NCBI RefSeq assembly: GCF_001704415.2
Contig: NC_030819.1
Span: forward strand, 32,110,575 to 32,174,574
From: Capra hircus
Lineage: Eukaryota > Chordata > Mammalia > Artiodactyla > Bovidae
Length of the DNA stretch: 64,000 bases
Direction of reading: 5' to 3'
Part shown: positions 1-12,200 of the stretch, piece by piece
How positions within the stretch are numbered: the first letter of the stretch is position 1
How the letters are laid out: each line of letters opens with the position of its first letter
Position numbers and translations under genes: made by a program
The notes under the pieces: generated by a model
The model's input: only the letters and a program-made list of their open reading frames with translations
Told to the model about the DNA's origin: nothing
The model's database searches: none

Positions 1-185
1 TTACACACTTGCAAGTTGCTAAGAGAATAGATAAAATATTCTCATTACAAAAAAATGTGAGAGATGCATTAACTAACATCATGGGGTAGTCATTTCCTGA
101 TATATATGTGCATCAAGTCATTGCATTGTACACCTGACACTTAATAAGTCAAGTATATCACAATATATCTGGGAGGGGGGAAGGA
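1..185 (+). mobile_element. Old L1 3' end (L1M-like)
   Basis: The sequence follows the 3' UTR typical of old mammalian L1 elements: 'gttgctaagagaatagat', then 'ttgtacacctgacactta' and a terminal 'caatatatctgggag'. It is cut by the window edge. It is non-coding and diverged. Confidence 0.6.
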
Positions 186-265
186 GATTTCTTGGGTCAT
201 TCCTTCTGAACTACCATGGCCATTGGAATACAGTAAAACATAAAGACTGCCACAATCAAATCATC

Positions 266-1066
266 AAATCAGTGGGGGGAAAGGGAACCCTCTTAACACT
301 GTTGGTGGAAATGCAAACTAGTACAGCCACTATGGAGAACAGTGTGGAGATCCCTTAAAAAACTGGAAATAGAACTCCCATATGACCCAGCAATCCCACT
401 GCTGGGCATACACACCGAGGAAACGAGGATTAAAAGAGACACGTGTACCCCAATGTTCATCGCAGCACTGTTTACAATAGCCAGGAAGTGGAAGTAACCT
501 AGATGTCCATTGGCAGATGAATGGATAAGAAAGCTGTGGTACATATATACAATGGAATATTACTCAGCCATTAAAAAGAATGCATTTGAAACAGTTCTAA
601 TGAGATGGGTGAAACTGGAGCCTATCATACAGAGTGAAGTAAGTCAGAAAGAAAAATACCAATACAGTATATTAATGCATATATATGGAATTTAGAAAGA
701 TCGTAATGATGACCCTATACGTGAGACAGCAAAAGAGACACAGATGTAAAGAACAGACTTTTGTACTCTGTGGGGGAAGGCAAGGATGGGATGATTTGAG
801 AGAACAGCATTGAAACATGAATATTACCATATGTGAAAGAGATCACCAGTCCAGGTTTGATGCATGAGACAGGGTGCTCAGGGCTGGTGCACTGGGATGA
901 CCTTGAGGGATGTGATGGGGAGGGAGGTGGGAGGGGGGTTCAGGATGGGGGACACATGTACACCCATGGCTGATTCATGTCAATGTATGGCAAAAACCAC
1001 TACAATATTGTAAAGTAATTAGCCTCTAATTAAAATAAATTAATTAATTTTTTAAAAATCAGTGGG
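266..1066 (+). mobile_element. L1, 5'-truncated, with target-site duplication
   Basis: This is the 3' end of a ruminant L1. The end of ORF2 is followed by the 3' UTR and an A/T-rich tail near 1,030-1,055. The last part of ORF2 is open at 510-695 and ends in the usual YGI. Upstream, 294-509 has in-frame stops, so nothing functional is encoded. The insert is bounded by an exact 11-bp duplication, 'aaatcagtggg', at 266-276 and 1,056-1,066, which marks a classic target-primed insertion. Confidence 0.9.
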
Positions 1067-1071
1067 AGAAA

Positions 1072-1324
1072 TAGAAATTTAAAATTTATCTGCAAGACTG
1101 AATAAACCAGATCAAGATCTGAGGTCAAAGCAAAGACAATCCAAGATTGATGCATACATAGGGTTTGGTATACTGTTCTTTCCACTTTTGTTTGCTTGGA
1201 ATTTTCTTAAAGAAAATGTTAAAGATAGAGAGAAATCCAGGTCAAAAACACAAGAGATGAAGATCAACTTGCCTAATCAATCTGGTCAAGGAAAGAGAGG
1301 CAAAATGATTGACGGAGGCAGAAT
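1072..1324. other. Unassigned stretch
   Basis: AT-rich sequence without a convincing reading frame. The part around 1,160-1,220 resembles the tail of an old transposon but I cannot place it. Confidence 0.4.
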
Positions 1325-1555
1325 CGAGAGATAGGAATGTCAGTTCTGGAGACAAGCTCCTGGGTTTGAACACTAGCTGCACATGCTCTTGGAAGGTTTA
1401 CTTGACCTCTCTGCCCCTCAGTTTTCCTACCTGCAAAATGGTAATAATAATTTCCATCGCCCTGAAGTGAGAATTAAATGAGGTGAATTTAGCACAGTAT
1501 CTGGCACATAATAAAACATTATGAAGCAGCGATTATTGTATTACATAATATTAGT
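1325..1555 (+). repeat. MIR SINE
   Basis: The order of motifs matches MIR in sense: 'cctgggtttgaacactagc', 'ttgacctctctgcccctcag', 'cctgcaaaatggtaataat' and 'cagtatctggcacataat'. It is an ancient mammalian tRNA-derived SINE, diverged and non-coding. Confidence 0.85.
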
Positions 1556-2089
1556 TATTAATAATAGCTAACAAATAGCTGAATTTATAATAATCACATA
1601 GTATAATTAAAGTAATCATATTTGTTAATTATACAGAATTAATATTCTAGTCCAACAGACTGAAATAAGGTGAAACCAGAAAGGAAGACTATAGAGGAGA
1701 GTGTGATCAAGAATGTATGTCCATATCATGTTTCATCTGTCCATCAATCTACTATTAACTTACTTCATCTTTATTATTTACTATTTGGACACAACTTTGA
1801 TACCTTTTACTCCCATCTGACCTTAGATCTCAGATTAACCCCAATAGGTCTAATCCAACTACTTCCTCTCAGGATCTACCTAAATTTAGCTAATGTCTTA
1901 ATGACAAGCCCTGGTGACTTTACTGTACCTCCACCTTGTTAAAAGGCAGCTGGGTGCATTTTAATCAACAGGGAATCCCTAGGGCCCCAAAGCCACAGTA
2001 GATCAGTAGAAATGTATCCCATCTCACAGTATCAGTAGAGATGCTGATAGGGTTGGGTGAGACCATCTCAAATAATTATAACTCTTAGA
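1556..2089. other. Unique AT-rich stretch
   Basis: A 90-codon frame is open at 1,670-1,942 on the plus strand. It resembles no family I know, has no start context of note and no splice signals that would support it. I regard it as chance. Confidence 0.4.
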
Positions 2090-2215
2090 AGCCAGACACC
2101 AGCCAGGTCTCTGTAATTCAGCTTCATTCCCAGAGCTTAGCACAGTGCCTCCTTTCAGTAGACATGTAACAAGTCAGTTGAACAAGTGACTAAATGAATG
2201 AATGAATGAATTTGC
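2090..2215 (+). repeat. L2 LINE 3' end
   Basis: The tail has the L2 signature: 'gagcttagcacagtgcctcc' followed by the (TGAA)n-like end 'aatgaatgaatgaatgaatt'. It is an ancient non-coding fragment. Confidence 0.75.
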
Positions 2216-2529
2216 ACTGAGACCCCACAGTAAAGGAGTAGGAATCTGGCTTCAACCGCATTTTCATCTTGAATGGCTTTGAAATTCCAAGTGTGATTTT
2301 ATTGCAGAAGGGTTCAGTGAAAATCCACTGGTGGACTAGTGACTGCACAGGTGGGAGGAAGGTGTGGAGGAGGGGGGGCCTTACCTGAAAGGTCCTCTCT
2401 GGAGATCCTGGAGGAGGGCTGTCACTGCTTCTGGGTGGCCAAGTAGTGTGGCCAGGGTTTGATCAACATTTCAGCTTCTGTTCTCACCGACTTTTGTGCC
2501 TCAAACTTCCTCACCCCCGCATCAGAAGG
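2216..2529. other. Unique stretch with a donor-like site
   Basis: On the minus strand CAG|GTAAGG falls at 2,387-2,379. A 28-codon frame is open from 2,470 to 2,385 just before it. No acceptor with a pyrimidine tract precedes it on that strand, so it is not called as an exon. Confidence 0.3.
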
Positions 2530-2978
2530 TTGTTCTTGTTCAGGTGCTAAGTCAGGTCCGACTCTTCATGACCCCACGAACTGCAGCACACCAGGCTTCC
2601 CTGTTCCCTATCTCCTGGAGTTTGTGCAAAAAATAGTCAGGTCCATTGAGTCACTGATGCTATCTAACCATCTCATCTTCTGCCACCCCCTTTGGAGGTG
2701 CCTCCTCCTCCTCCTCCTGCCTTCAATCTTTCCCAGCATCAGGGTCTTTTCCAAGGAGTCGGGTCTTCACTTCAGGTGGCCAAAGTATTGGAGCTTCAGC
2801 TTCAGCACCAGTCCTTCCAATGAATATTCAGGCTTGATTTCCTTTAGGATTGACTGGTTGGATCTCCTTGCAGTCCAAGGGTCTCTCAAGAGTCTTCTCC
2901 AGCACCACAATTCAAAAGCATCAATTCTTCGGCACTAAGCCCTTCTTTCTGGTTCAACTCTCATATCCATACATGCGG
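2530..2978 (-). mobile_element. BovB LINE, old 3' fragment
   Basis: Antisense copy of the BovB 3' end, read from 'ggtccgactcttcatgacc' through 'gcatcagggtcttttccaag' to 'ttctcaagag'-type sequence. It encodes only the broken C-terminal tail of the RT protein, with in-frame stops and many substitutions, so it is one of the older BovB copies here. Confidence 0.85.
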
Positions 2979-3289
2979 GATAGTTTTTCTATTCTGTTTT
3001 AGTACCTACTGTCTGTAATGAACTATTTTTAAAGCAACAAACTCCACTTACTTCTAACCAGTGACATAATAATATATAATTTTTATTATAATTTCTGACT
3101 TTTTATGGTCCTAACTTAATTCTCTTAATTTTGTATTTTAGAGATTCACTGAATTTTCTTTTTATCTGCTAGGGCTTTCTAAATTTTCTTTCCTTCTCTT
3201 GTTTTGGTTGGGAGGTGGAGGGGTTATCATTTATTTTTTGTTCTCAAATTATTCCTTGGTCTATAAAGGCTTAGGTACAGATATATGCC
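2979..3289. other. AT-rich unique DNA
   Basis: T-rich sequence without a reading frame or repeat that I can name. It begins the long insertion-poor block. Confidence 0.4.
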
Positions 3290-3470
3290 AGGTACTATAA
3301 GAAATTGCATTTTAAATGATCTGATTTTAGTCCATAATTCAACACCTATGTCATAGATACTATTATTCCCATTTTACAGATGAGAAAAATAGACTAGGAA
3401 AACTAAGTGGTTTGTCCAAAAATATATAATAGAGTCAGGAATTTTAGTCCACTTTCTGCTAAAAACACAG
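3290..3470 (-). repeat. MIR SINE, antisense
   Basis: 'attcccattttacagatgag' is the diagnostic antisense MIR core. It is followed by a degraded form of the 'aggttaagtaacttgcccaa' segment. Ancient and non-coding. Confidence 0.75.
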
Positions 3471-4559
3471 GCAGGTTCCTTTAAAATATCTGACATCACT
3501 CCAAACCAGAAATAGACTTGGAAAAAAAAAAATCCATCCTTCATATGAGATGATTCCTCACAGAGATACATTTAGAAAAAGAAACCAAAATGTTTTTTTC
3601 GGTTTTATGGTTCTTCAAAGCAGGAACTGGGGGCTCAGAAGAGACAAAGAAAGGAATATTCAAAAGCCCCAAGCCAGAGCTGCTTGAAATTAGGAATCCC
3701 ATGCCAGAATTTGAATCTTCAGTTCGCTTAGCAGTGACAGCTTTTATTTGAATCTGGTTGCTCTGTGTGTTTTAGCATCCTTTTTTTTTTTTCCCTGAGA
3801 GCTCTCTGTCTCTCCTTATTCACAATGGTTCATTTTTTCTCATTTGCGACGGAGAAGGAGCTGTCAGAGAAATGGGAGAACTGCACCATGGAGCCTGCAG
3901 GTCCGACAACAAGAGAGCAGTGAGGACCAGTACAGAAGATGCTACAAACAGGAAGTGTGTCCCAAGCTTTCTGGAGCTCCAGGGCGCCTGGGGCCTGCAG
4001 CCAGGCATTTGTGTCTTAAGTTCTGATTGTCAAAGACTACTGTCAATGGTATGACAATCTATAGAAAACCAAACATTCACACTCTTTGGCCTGTTCCCTC
4101 AATTTTTCATATTTTTTACTTTATAATAAAGTCATGTAATCCATAGTCTAACTGTGAACCCTGACAACCAATACACATTTATTGTATCTTCACATTTATT
4201 AATAAATGTGTAACCAATACACATTTATTACATCTTCAGCCCTTAATTATTCACATTATAAATGATCTTTATCTAATGACCATTTAGTACCAAAGCCAGA
4301 CTGAAACTTTCTCAACTATGATCATCATTGACCAAACACCTGGTGTTTGGTCAGTCTTCTTAGCTGCTACCTAGAAATTGTTTCGCTGAGGCCATTTTTT
4401 ACAAAGGACATGGATTTGGCCTCTCAAAACAGGCAGATAAAAAACAGATGGATTTTTATCTATTCATTCAAAGTGGGAAGGAGGGGCCAAGTGATTTGTG
4501 TGTTTTGTATCTCTCTATTGGAGGACAATAAACTGATTGAGAGGGGGTTTTTTTAGGAA
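3471..4559. other. Unique DNA with a small direct repeat
   Basis: No gene recognised. Overlapping short frames at 3,820-4,054 on both strands look like chance. Inside lies a 27-bp direct repeat at 4,166-4,192 and 4,212-4,238 (two mismatches), with a perfect 20-bp palindrome at 4,191-4,210 between the copies. Confidence 0.5.
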
Positions 4560-5060
4560 AAGAAAAGCAGACTCCAAACTAATTCAGCAACCATCCCTCT
4601 GTATGCCAGCTGACCTCGATGGAGATTTAGTGCTAGATTTAAAAGGCTTTGTTTACAGACAATTAAAAACCACATAAATTTCAATTGTCAAAGAAGAAAT
4701 GGTTTCCAAAGCCTCTGACAGCCCAGCCGCCCCTCCCCAGCCCTGCCTGTTCAGGAAAGACCCAGAGGCAAATACAAAGCCACTAAACCAAATGCCTGTG
4801 GAGTTTGCCAGGGAGCCAGCCCCTGCTGCTTCTGCTGCTTGCTACTGCTGTGGAAAAAACACAATCTTACACAGCTTCTAATGTAGGTTCTTTGAGGGCT
4901 CATCAAACAGTGAGAACGAACCTGACCACCAAGGAGGAAGCGCCTGCACGAAAGTCTTCCACCAAGGATGGAATTACTGCAATTAGGCCTTTAGGCAATC
5001 AATATGTTTAAATCTTTTGTGTGCACCCTATTTTTCCCATCAAAGGAATTCAATTTAAAG
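4560..5060. other. Candidate conserved non-coding element
   Basis: Unique sequence with balanced base composition, free of every repeat I can recognise. It contains AT-rich homeodomain-like cores such as 'ggctttgtttacagacaatt' and 'ttaggcctttaggcaatcaa'. Frames at 4,699-5,011 are short and low-complexity (poly-Leu, poly-Ala) and do not look coding. The constrained-element idea is inference and needs cross-species alignment. Confidence 0.3.
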
Positions 5061-8000
5061 ATTAAAAAGTGACACTGATACAGATGATTGGAGGATTTAA
5101 AGCCTGAAATATTCATTCCCATTTTTTCCTTTTCTGTGTATTGCTCTTGTTCTTATCGGCTGTCGGGCAAACGGACATGAGCTTCAGAAAAGAGCAGCTC
5201 CGGAGGAAAACAAACAAACAACCCAACAGTCTTGCATGTTTGCATCAATATTTGGTGCTGATGTTGATAAATAAGTAATGATGTGTAGGTGTTGATAACA
5301 TTTATACACGTCTCTGATTGGTTCTGACACAGGTGCTCCATGGAGGATGAGGTTTACAAGCCGAAAACGGTCAGGAGAAAGCCATGGTTTCGGGCTGTCC
5401 CTCACAGATGTGGGGATTCGCACCTGTGTTTGAAGTCGCTCTTTCATTTTGTTTCTCTGCAGAAAAGCCAGACGTGATGTTCAAACTGGGAACACCTGTG
5501 TTTGGGGCCAACTTGGACCATTTTGTGGCCTGAAAGTGGTCTCTGAGATTCTTTACTTAAATATAACACGAAACTTCTTTTCCTTGGGGTTTTGTAAGTG
5601 GGGATTAAAATTGTGAAAGCGCATATTAATGTCACTGTAGGACCAAGCACATAGGCATAGTACAGCTTGTTTACGTTCCTCAAGGACTTGGGTGATAAAA
5701 CACAAATGCTATTAAAAATTGGATGAGAGCTGAAATCCTGCCCATTGATGGAATCTTTGTTTAAATCACAAGGCATTTTTTTTTAATGTTAGTGATGTGA
5801 CATTTAGGTACCAGGGTCAACTACTAATTTAACACATTCTTCTTCTATGCTAAGTTAAAGGCAGAAATTGAACAGCATCTCTAACTAAATTAAAATTTGG
5901 AAGATTTTCTTGTCTCATAAACTGACAACAATATTGATAGATTCTTCACTCTCTGCTTAATTGGGTTAAGGACATTAAAAATTCTCCAGTTTAAAATAAT
6001 AAGTCTTTTGCAACCGTAACTAATCTCTCATTCCCTAAGGTTTGGCCAGTGACAACTGGAGGCAAATCAAGAAGAATTTATCACTTAGAATCATGGCTAC
6101 AAGTCTCATTAAAAACATTGCAGGGAGGACAATTAAATGGCGTGTTCAAATTCTTTGCATTTGGCATTGGTAAACCTGAAGGCTAAGATTTTGTAAATCT
6201 ATGGTTTGTTTAATTTTTTAGTCAAATTTATGATATATACATTGTATTTTTAAATACATTGTTTTAATTTTTATTAAAGAACAAATGCAGAAGGTGATGA
6301 TACATTTAGCTATCTCCAAAGAAATAACATACAGCTGTCTGACCAAAATCCCATCAATGAATTATGCTGGCAACATGAAATAAATCTGAAGAAACAGATT
6401 CATTATTTAGAGTTTAGATTTAAGAGCAGAGGGTGTCAATCAAGTAATAACGTGTTAAATAAATATTAGAGAAATAGTAGAATAGAGAGGTTATGCACAG
6501 ACAAATGGGATATTAGTAATAACTTCCAATCGATCACAACTCCCCACAAATATTTTTCTAAATTAACACTTTTTTATTTTTAATCAATTAGCTCAGGCTT
6601 TGATTTGAATTCTCCAGTCTCTGGCGTCAAGGAGATGCCTTTTCTTTTCTTTAAACAAAGGATTATTCTTCCTCAAAAGGGGTTTGTCTAGTTCTTTTAT
6701 TGTTTTATATCACACAAGGGAAAAATGCTTTTGAGGCATCACTACTGAATTTAGCAGGGACGAGAGTTTACTGCTATATAATCATTAGTCAGTGCAGTAG
6801 CTGAAATCTTAAACAAAAGGAAACAAACTGCAAACAGGCAACCATCCCCTAAAGGCACATCAGAACACCAGAGAGGGGCCGCATGGATTTCAAACAAGGT
6901 TGCCCAAGCACGTGCTAAATATTGCTGCTCTTGACTTTAAACTGCACACCCAGGAATACAGTTTCACCTTCTATTCTGAAATAATACTGAGAAGCAGGTG
7001 GGAAAGGAGATAAAGTGTTTAGCCAATGCGCTTTACTCTGAATCCATGGCTACTTTGCGAAAATTATATTTCAAACCTAATAAAATCTCTCAGTAAAAGG
7101 GGTCTGATCATAGAGCCTTAGAAAACAATGCTTCAGTTGCTGGTGTCTTTCTGTCTTAGCCAGGCTTTGTTGCTTCATGCCAACTACCACTGTATACAGT
7201 TACAGGTCTAAAACGTAGCTGTAAGCTGCTAGACATCTTGGGAAGGCATTTAAGCAAGAAGCCTTGCTTTCAAACAGATGATCATTTTCATATCAGGTTC
7301 TTAACGATGAGGGCAAGTACTAAAATTTGTCTTCCATAAACTCCTAAAGCAGGCTAATAAGAAAACACTGCTCTATGAAAACACAAAAAAAAGCATGAGC
7401 AAGAAAGAACACCAAGTAAGCTGTAATGCTGTTTTTTTAAAGAAAAGCAAAATGTATATGGAATACATTTCACAGATCAGGACCCATGTTGGGGGGCAAA
7501 AAACTGTGTGTGCTGCAACAAAAATACTTTTGAGAACAAATGTTTTCATCTAAAATATTTCTTTAAATCATTATTCCACTCTCTGGTTTGTGTATATGTG
7601 TGTGTGTGTGGTTTTTCTTTTGAATTATTAGTCATTTTGTAGTTTCACTGTTATTCAAACTTGCTGATTAATATAAAGCTAAAGTTAACTTTATAATTAA
7701 AAGTCAGACTAAATTGGTTTCTAGTCAGCTTTTAACAGACTCTGTCAGGGCAGAGTATATTAATCAACAACAATAAGTGTTTTTGCTATATCGATTCCCA
7801 AATCCTATACACGCTTCCTAATTCTGGAATTGTTTCCCTGCTGGAAACAATTCTTACTTTTCAAAAATAGTTACAAGGAACTACAAGTCAGTGAGGTATC
7901 TTACAGCTAATATGATATAAAATTCTAGATGACATTGATTTTTGTGGGTTCTGGTGCTGACAATAACTTAATGGGCCAGAGAATAGAAGGAACTCAGTAT

Positions 8001-9916
8001 TATTTAACTGCACTCTGAAAACACCCAATCTAAAATTATTGACAAGATAAAATATCACTGAATATAACACTGAAAACTCAGAGATTTGATTTCCACTGTG
8101 ACATATCTTGTCTTGTTTGGACTTAAGATTTTCTTCCTATTTTCACTTTCATAAAAATTATATTGAGTATCCTAGAATACCACCAAAGGCTTATTTCCTT
8201 CTAGTTATGTCTTGTTGGAAATACTGCATGAAGTTCACGGCTAGGAGTGAGATTAAACAAATTGAGATGTGGGAAAATAATTTTACTTAATTTATACTTT
8301 TGTTCCCTCCAAATTAAAAGTTAACTGGTTAATTTCATAAGTTGATGAAAGAATTGCCCATTTCAGGTTTTATCAAGACCTGTGTTACCTCCATTAAATA
8401 GCTATTTCTCGAAAGGAAGGGCTCAGATTCTCATCTCATCCCCAACCACGTCCCCTTTTTCCCTGCCCCTGATGTCTTGCTGAGCTCAATAAAAATTTCT
8501 TAAATAAGTGAATCAATCAGAAGATTAACAAATGTCTTGCCCAAGAAGAGATGGAAACCAAGAAACATAGATAAAATAATTGAAACTTCCAAAGACTCAG
8601 TTAGATTGGGGGAGAAGTATTTAAAACTTTATAGTCTATATTTTCCTGAAATAAATGTTACATGGAGGTTTTCACACTGTAGAAAACATTCTGGTATAAA
8701 ATTATCTCACGAAATTTATTTTGAATAGAATCTCATAGGGTTTCATAAGTACGTATGTTAGCTGAAAGTGGTAACGATTATAGCAAACTAGAAAATGAAA
8801 ATAATTATCAGAATCATGGCTTGCCAATTCTGTTTGGTTTTTCTTAGAGATCTCGGTGTGACACTGTATCTAAACATGCCCAGAATGTTGCTTGAAAAGT
8901 GGTCAAATATCACCTGGTACTTACCTATACCAGATAAATATTTCAGTTCCCTTCCTGCCCCAAATTAGCCTTTCAATTCACAGAAAGAATTTTCACCTAA
9001 GTGATGTGGATGGCCAAAACTCTGTTTTACCTATGTATACCATGGTGATAAAAATGCTTCATGTTCTCATAAAAGAATTTCCATATATTTGATTCTATCT
9101 GAAAGCTACTCTTCATTACCAATTCAAATAGAACTTTTACAGATAAAATTAGAAATCAACTTTTTGGTCAACAATATTTTTCTTATATATGCCAAATGTC
9201 TTAGTTTTCAAAGTGTCCTTAGAAGACCATAAAAGTATTATTACAATGCTTGCAAATCTGGTTCTTTTTTTTTATAAGTTAATGATGTGGGATGAGAGAT
9301 ATTTCATCTTTTATACAGTTATTTGACAGTGATGAATTTAATTCATTCTATCACATTGAATGATACATTTATATTCAGTATGTAGTTTAAAATTTCATAA
9401 ATGATTAAAGTCCCTGTCGTTTTAATTATAATATGCAGAGAGCAGCCAGAACTTATTTGCAAAGAATAATGTACAAGTCAATAAATTTGGTGAGTACTCC
9501 TGACAACATATAAATAATGACTTTAGAAGTATAACTACCTGTATTTGAAAACTAAATAACGAAGGTCTGTGTTTGAGTTTTTATAAACTAGCTGATCTAG
9601 CTTTCTACAAAAGCTCTTCAGGGTTTTAATGCGCAGTATTAAATTGAAAACACACTAGTGCAATGACATTACATTAGTAATGAACCAATTTCAACCTAGA
9701 AGCCAGCTTGAAATAAATTAACCCTGGGCATGTCCCTACCCTGGACCTTGGTCACTAAGGATCTGGGGCCTCCAGACTTTCCTTAGAATCCTTAAAGCCA
9801 AGAATTGTCTCCAAAAGATCCAATCTTCTCATCCAACTGGACGGCCCAGCACTCAGGACCACATTGACTCCCCTACACTGACTCATCCACTGTGTGTGTG
9901 GGGGGGTGGGTTGGTG
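5061..9916. other. Unique insertion-free stretch
   Basis: Nearly 5 kb with no ruminant SINE, BovB or young L1. A 110-codon minus-strand frame at 5,444-5,776 and an 87-codon one at 5,184-5,447 match nothing I know and carry no domain, signal or membrane pattern that I trust. A splice-acceptor-like tract ends at 5,460 on the plus strand. A weak L2-like tail lies near 8,430-8,515 and a short TG run near 7,590-7,612. Confidence 0.4.
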
Positions 9917-10117
9917 TGTGCTCAGACTCTCAGTTGTGTCCGACTGTGCAACCCCATAAACTGTAGCTTACCAGTCTCTTCTGTCCATAGAATTTTCCAG
10001 GTAAGAGCCATTTCCTACTCCAGGGGATCTTTCTGACCCAGGAGTCGAACCTGCATCTCTTGTGTCTCCTGCATTGGCAGGCGGGTTCTTTAGCACTAGC
10101 ACCACCTGCAAAGTTAT
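9917..10117 (-). mobile_element. Bov-tA SINE, antisense
   Basis: The Bov-A body ('ggactgtagc'-type, here 'aaactgtagcttaccagtc') is followed by the antisense tRNA head, 'gcattggcaggcgggttct'. It is diverged, and is the only ruminant-specific insertion between 2,979 and 19,476. Confidence 0.9.
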
Positions 10118-10149
10118 ACACTGCCACTTAGAGTTGGAGTTATTTCCAT

Positions 10150-10290
10150 AAAGAGAAGCACCTACTTCACTCCATTTATTCATTCACTTAGCCAATATTT
10201 ACTTGCCAGACAGCCCTCTATCTTGGGACGTTACAATAATGAACATGAGAGACACAAAAGGTCTGACAAGAACCAGATTAGCGTATATGG
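10150..10290 (-). repeat. L2 LINE fragment, antisense
   Basis: 'tttattcattcacttagcca' followed by 'atatttacttgccagac' resembles the antisense L2 3' end (the usual TTCAACAAATATTTATTGAG then TGCCAGGCACTG). Diverged and non-coding. Confidence 0.55.
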
Positions 10291-12116
10291 AGTAAGGAAG
10301 GAAAGAAGCACGATGATCAGAGTATTACAGGTGCTATGGAGTTATATAGCATTATAAGGTAGGACCCCATCTCTCCTGGACCTTGTATTGCACTTATTTT
10401 TGTGCATTCCTCATCTTCAGCACAAGAAAGTAAAAGTATACTGGTAAAGCAGACAGCCCTTGCTTCGAGCCTTCTTTAGGTTCAAGAATAATTGTGAGAC
10501 AGTCTAATTATTTTATGCCACCTAGTGATTCCAATGGGTAGAACGCCATCCTCTCTTTGGGAGCTGTCTGAAGCCATTTTGTACCCAAGCTCTATTAGAG
10601 ACTCAACCATTCATTTTACCCCCACAGTCTTAGCACAGGGAAAGCTGCTCTTGGCCAAAAGACCTAGTGGCTCAGTGTTCTTGCTAAGATTATGAGCCTA
10701 GTATCATCTTATGAAAAGACCAAAAGTAAGGTTGAAACGCATTCTTGACATAATAGCATGTCATGACAAGCACAGTCATCACTCAAAGTCTCTGCTAAGA
10801 ACAGAAGACAGAAAAGAAGCTGAAATGCTAATGTCATATCACACTTGCTTAACTTCAAACATCTGCGGCTGAATTCTGATTGCACACCAGGCAACGCTTT
10901 TCAAGGTCACGGCTGCTCAGTGCGTGGGGAAGTTTTCTCTCTATTACCACTGTGGGTTTGTATTAATCGTTTTATTGCAGCTGGCTCTTTGGCTATGTGT
11001 GTTTCTCAGAAGAAAAGAAAGAAGAGAGGATGAAAGGGGGTAAAGGAATAAGAAGAAAACGAGAGAGAAAAGGGAAGATGGAAGGAGGGAGGGAGGGAGA
11101 GAAGAAACCAACCACTCACAAATATGGACTCCAAACTTCTAACATGTGAATTTTACACACACAGAGAAATTACTAACATGCTAGAGAAAAGAGGATCATA
11201 TAAAGAGAGGGAAGTCTTGCTTGTGATGGTCCAACTAACAATGCCTATACCCGTTTGAATCCAGCTATTTTTCACCTCTTCTGTCCTACCATGCCTCATC
11301 CCAACACTTCCACTCCCAGCACCACCACTGAAATTCAGTGGTGTATTTCAGTCCCTTGTGCCTATCTTAGAACTGAAATGCAAAAATTAAACTCTTAGCC
11401 TCTGACCAAAATAGACAAGTGAGTCATCCTCCCTTAGCTGAGGATCTGGTAGAAACAATGACAGACCTTTAACTAGAGTATTGCTGGGGGTGACAACCTA
11501 ATGAACCGCCACCTAGAATCTCTCAGGGTTAATAAGCCACCTGTCTTGAAAGTAGCAGTCATATTGGTCTTTGAAGCCTACCCCAATACTTAAACTCTTG
11601 ATGAAGTTCTTACTGTGCCAAAGGAACTTACTAACAAAGCCACTGAGTCAATTTAACCCAGAGAAACTGGACCCAGCAGACTAGGCTATCAGAGTTTTGT
11701 GTTGAGATAATTACTGCACTAAAGAGAGCATATGGGCTGTCAAAGCTGGCACATGGCCTGCACCAGCTGTTACCTGGGTGCTTTCGAAAACCTACTGAAC
11801 AGCATTTTGGACACAGCACAGCTCTGTGTAAGTTTTCCAAGGCTTCTACTGGGAGTTCTTCATAATAAATTTATTTCCTGTATAAGGAGAATTGCACCCA
11901 GTAAGATAAGTGGAACAAGCATGTTACATTTTTTCTGGCGGATAGAGTATCACTGGATCAAAGGGGTAAACAAACCAGGGCACAGACAGGCATGAAACCT
12001 GAAAAGCTGGGAAGAAGCAAAAACATTAACAAGAATAGGTCCTCCTGTCTTAAAAATGAAAAAAAAAAAGGTCCATTGAACACATTGAGATTTTCCTGAA
12101 AAAACAATTGATACCT
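10291..12116. other. Unique DNA with a purine-rich tract
   Basis: No gene recognised. About 11,008-11,107 is almost purely A and G on the plus strand, with GGGA-type units near 11,085-11,100. The other frames here are short and unremarkable. Confidence 0.45.
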
Positions 12117-12200
12117 AGGGTAATGCCTTTAAAACCTCTATCACAGTGTCTGGCACACAATAAAGGATGGCTGCTATTTATATTATTATTATACCATTAA
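12117..12200 (+). repeat. MIR 3' portion
   Basis: 'cacagtgtctggcacacaat' followed by 'aaaggatggctgctattta' matches the end of MIR. Only the 3' part is recognisable. Confidence 0.65.

Noticed and set aside
2385..2470. Minus-strand 28-codon frame ending at a perfect donor (CAG|GTAAGG).
   Set aside because: The minus strand just upstream is purine-rich and has no plausible acceptor; an in-frame TGA lies at 2,473-2,471. Most likely a chance donor.
5184..5776. Two long overlapping minus-strand frames (87 and 110 codons) in unique DNA.
   Set aside because: No family resemblance, no splice or promoter context, and frames of this length occur by chance in 64 kb.
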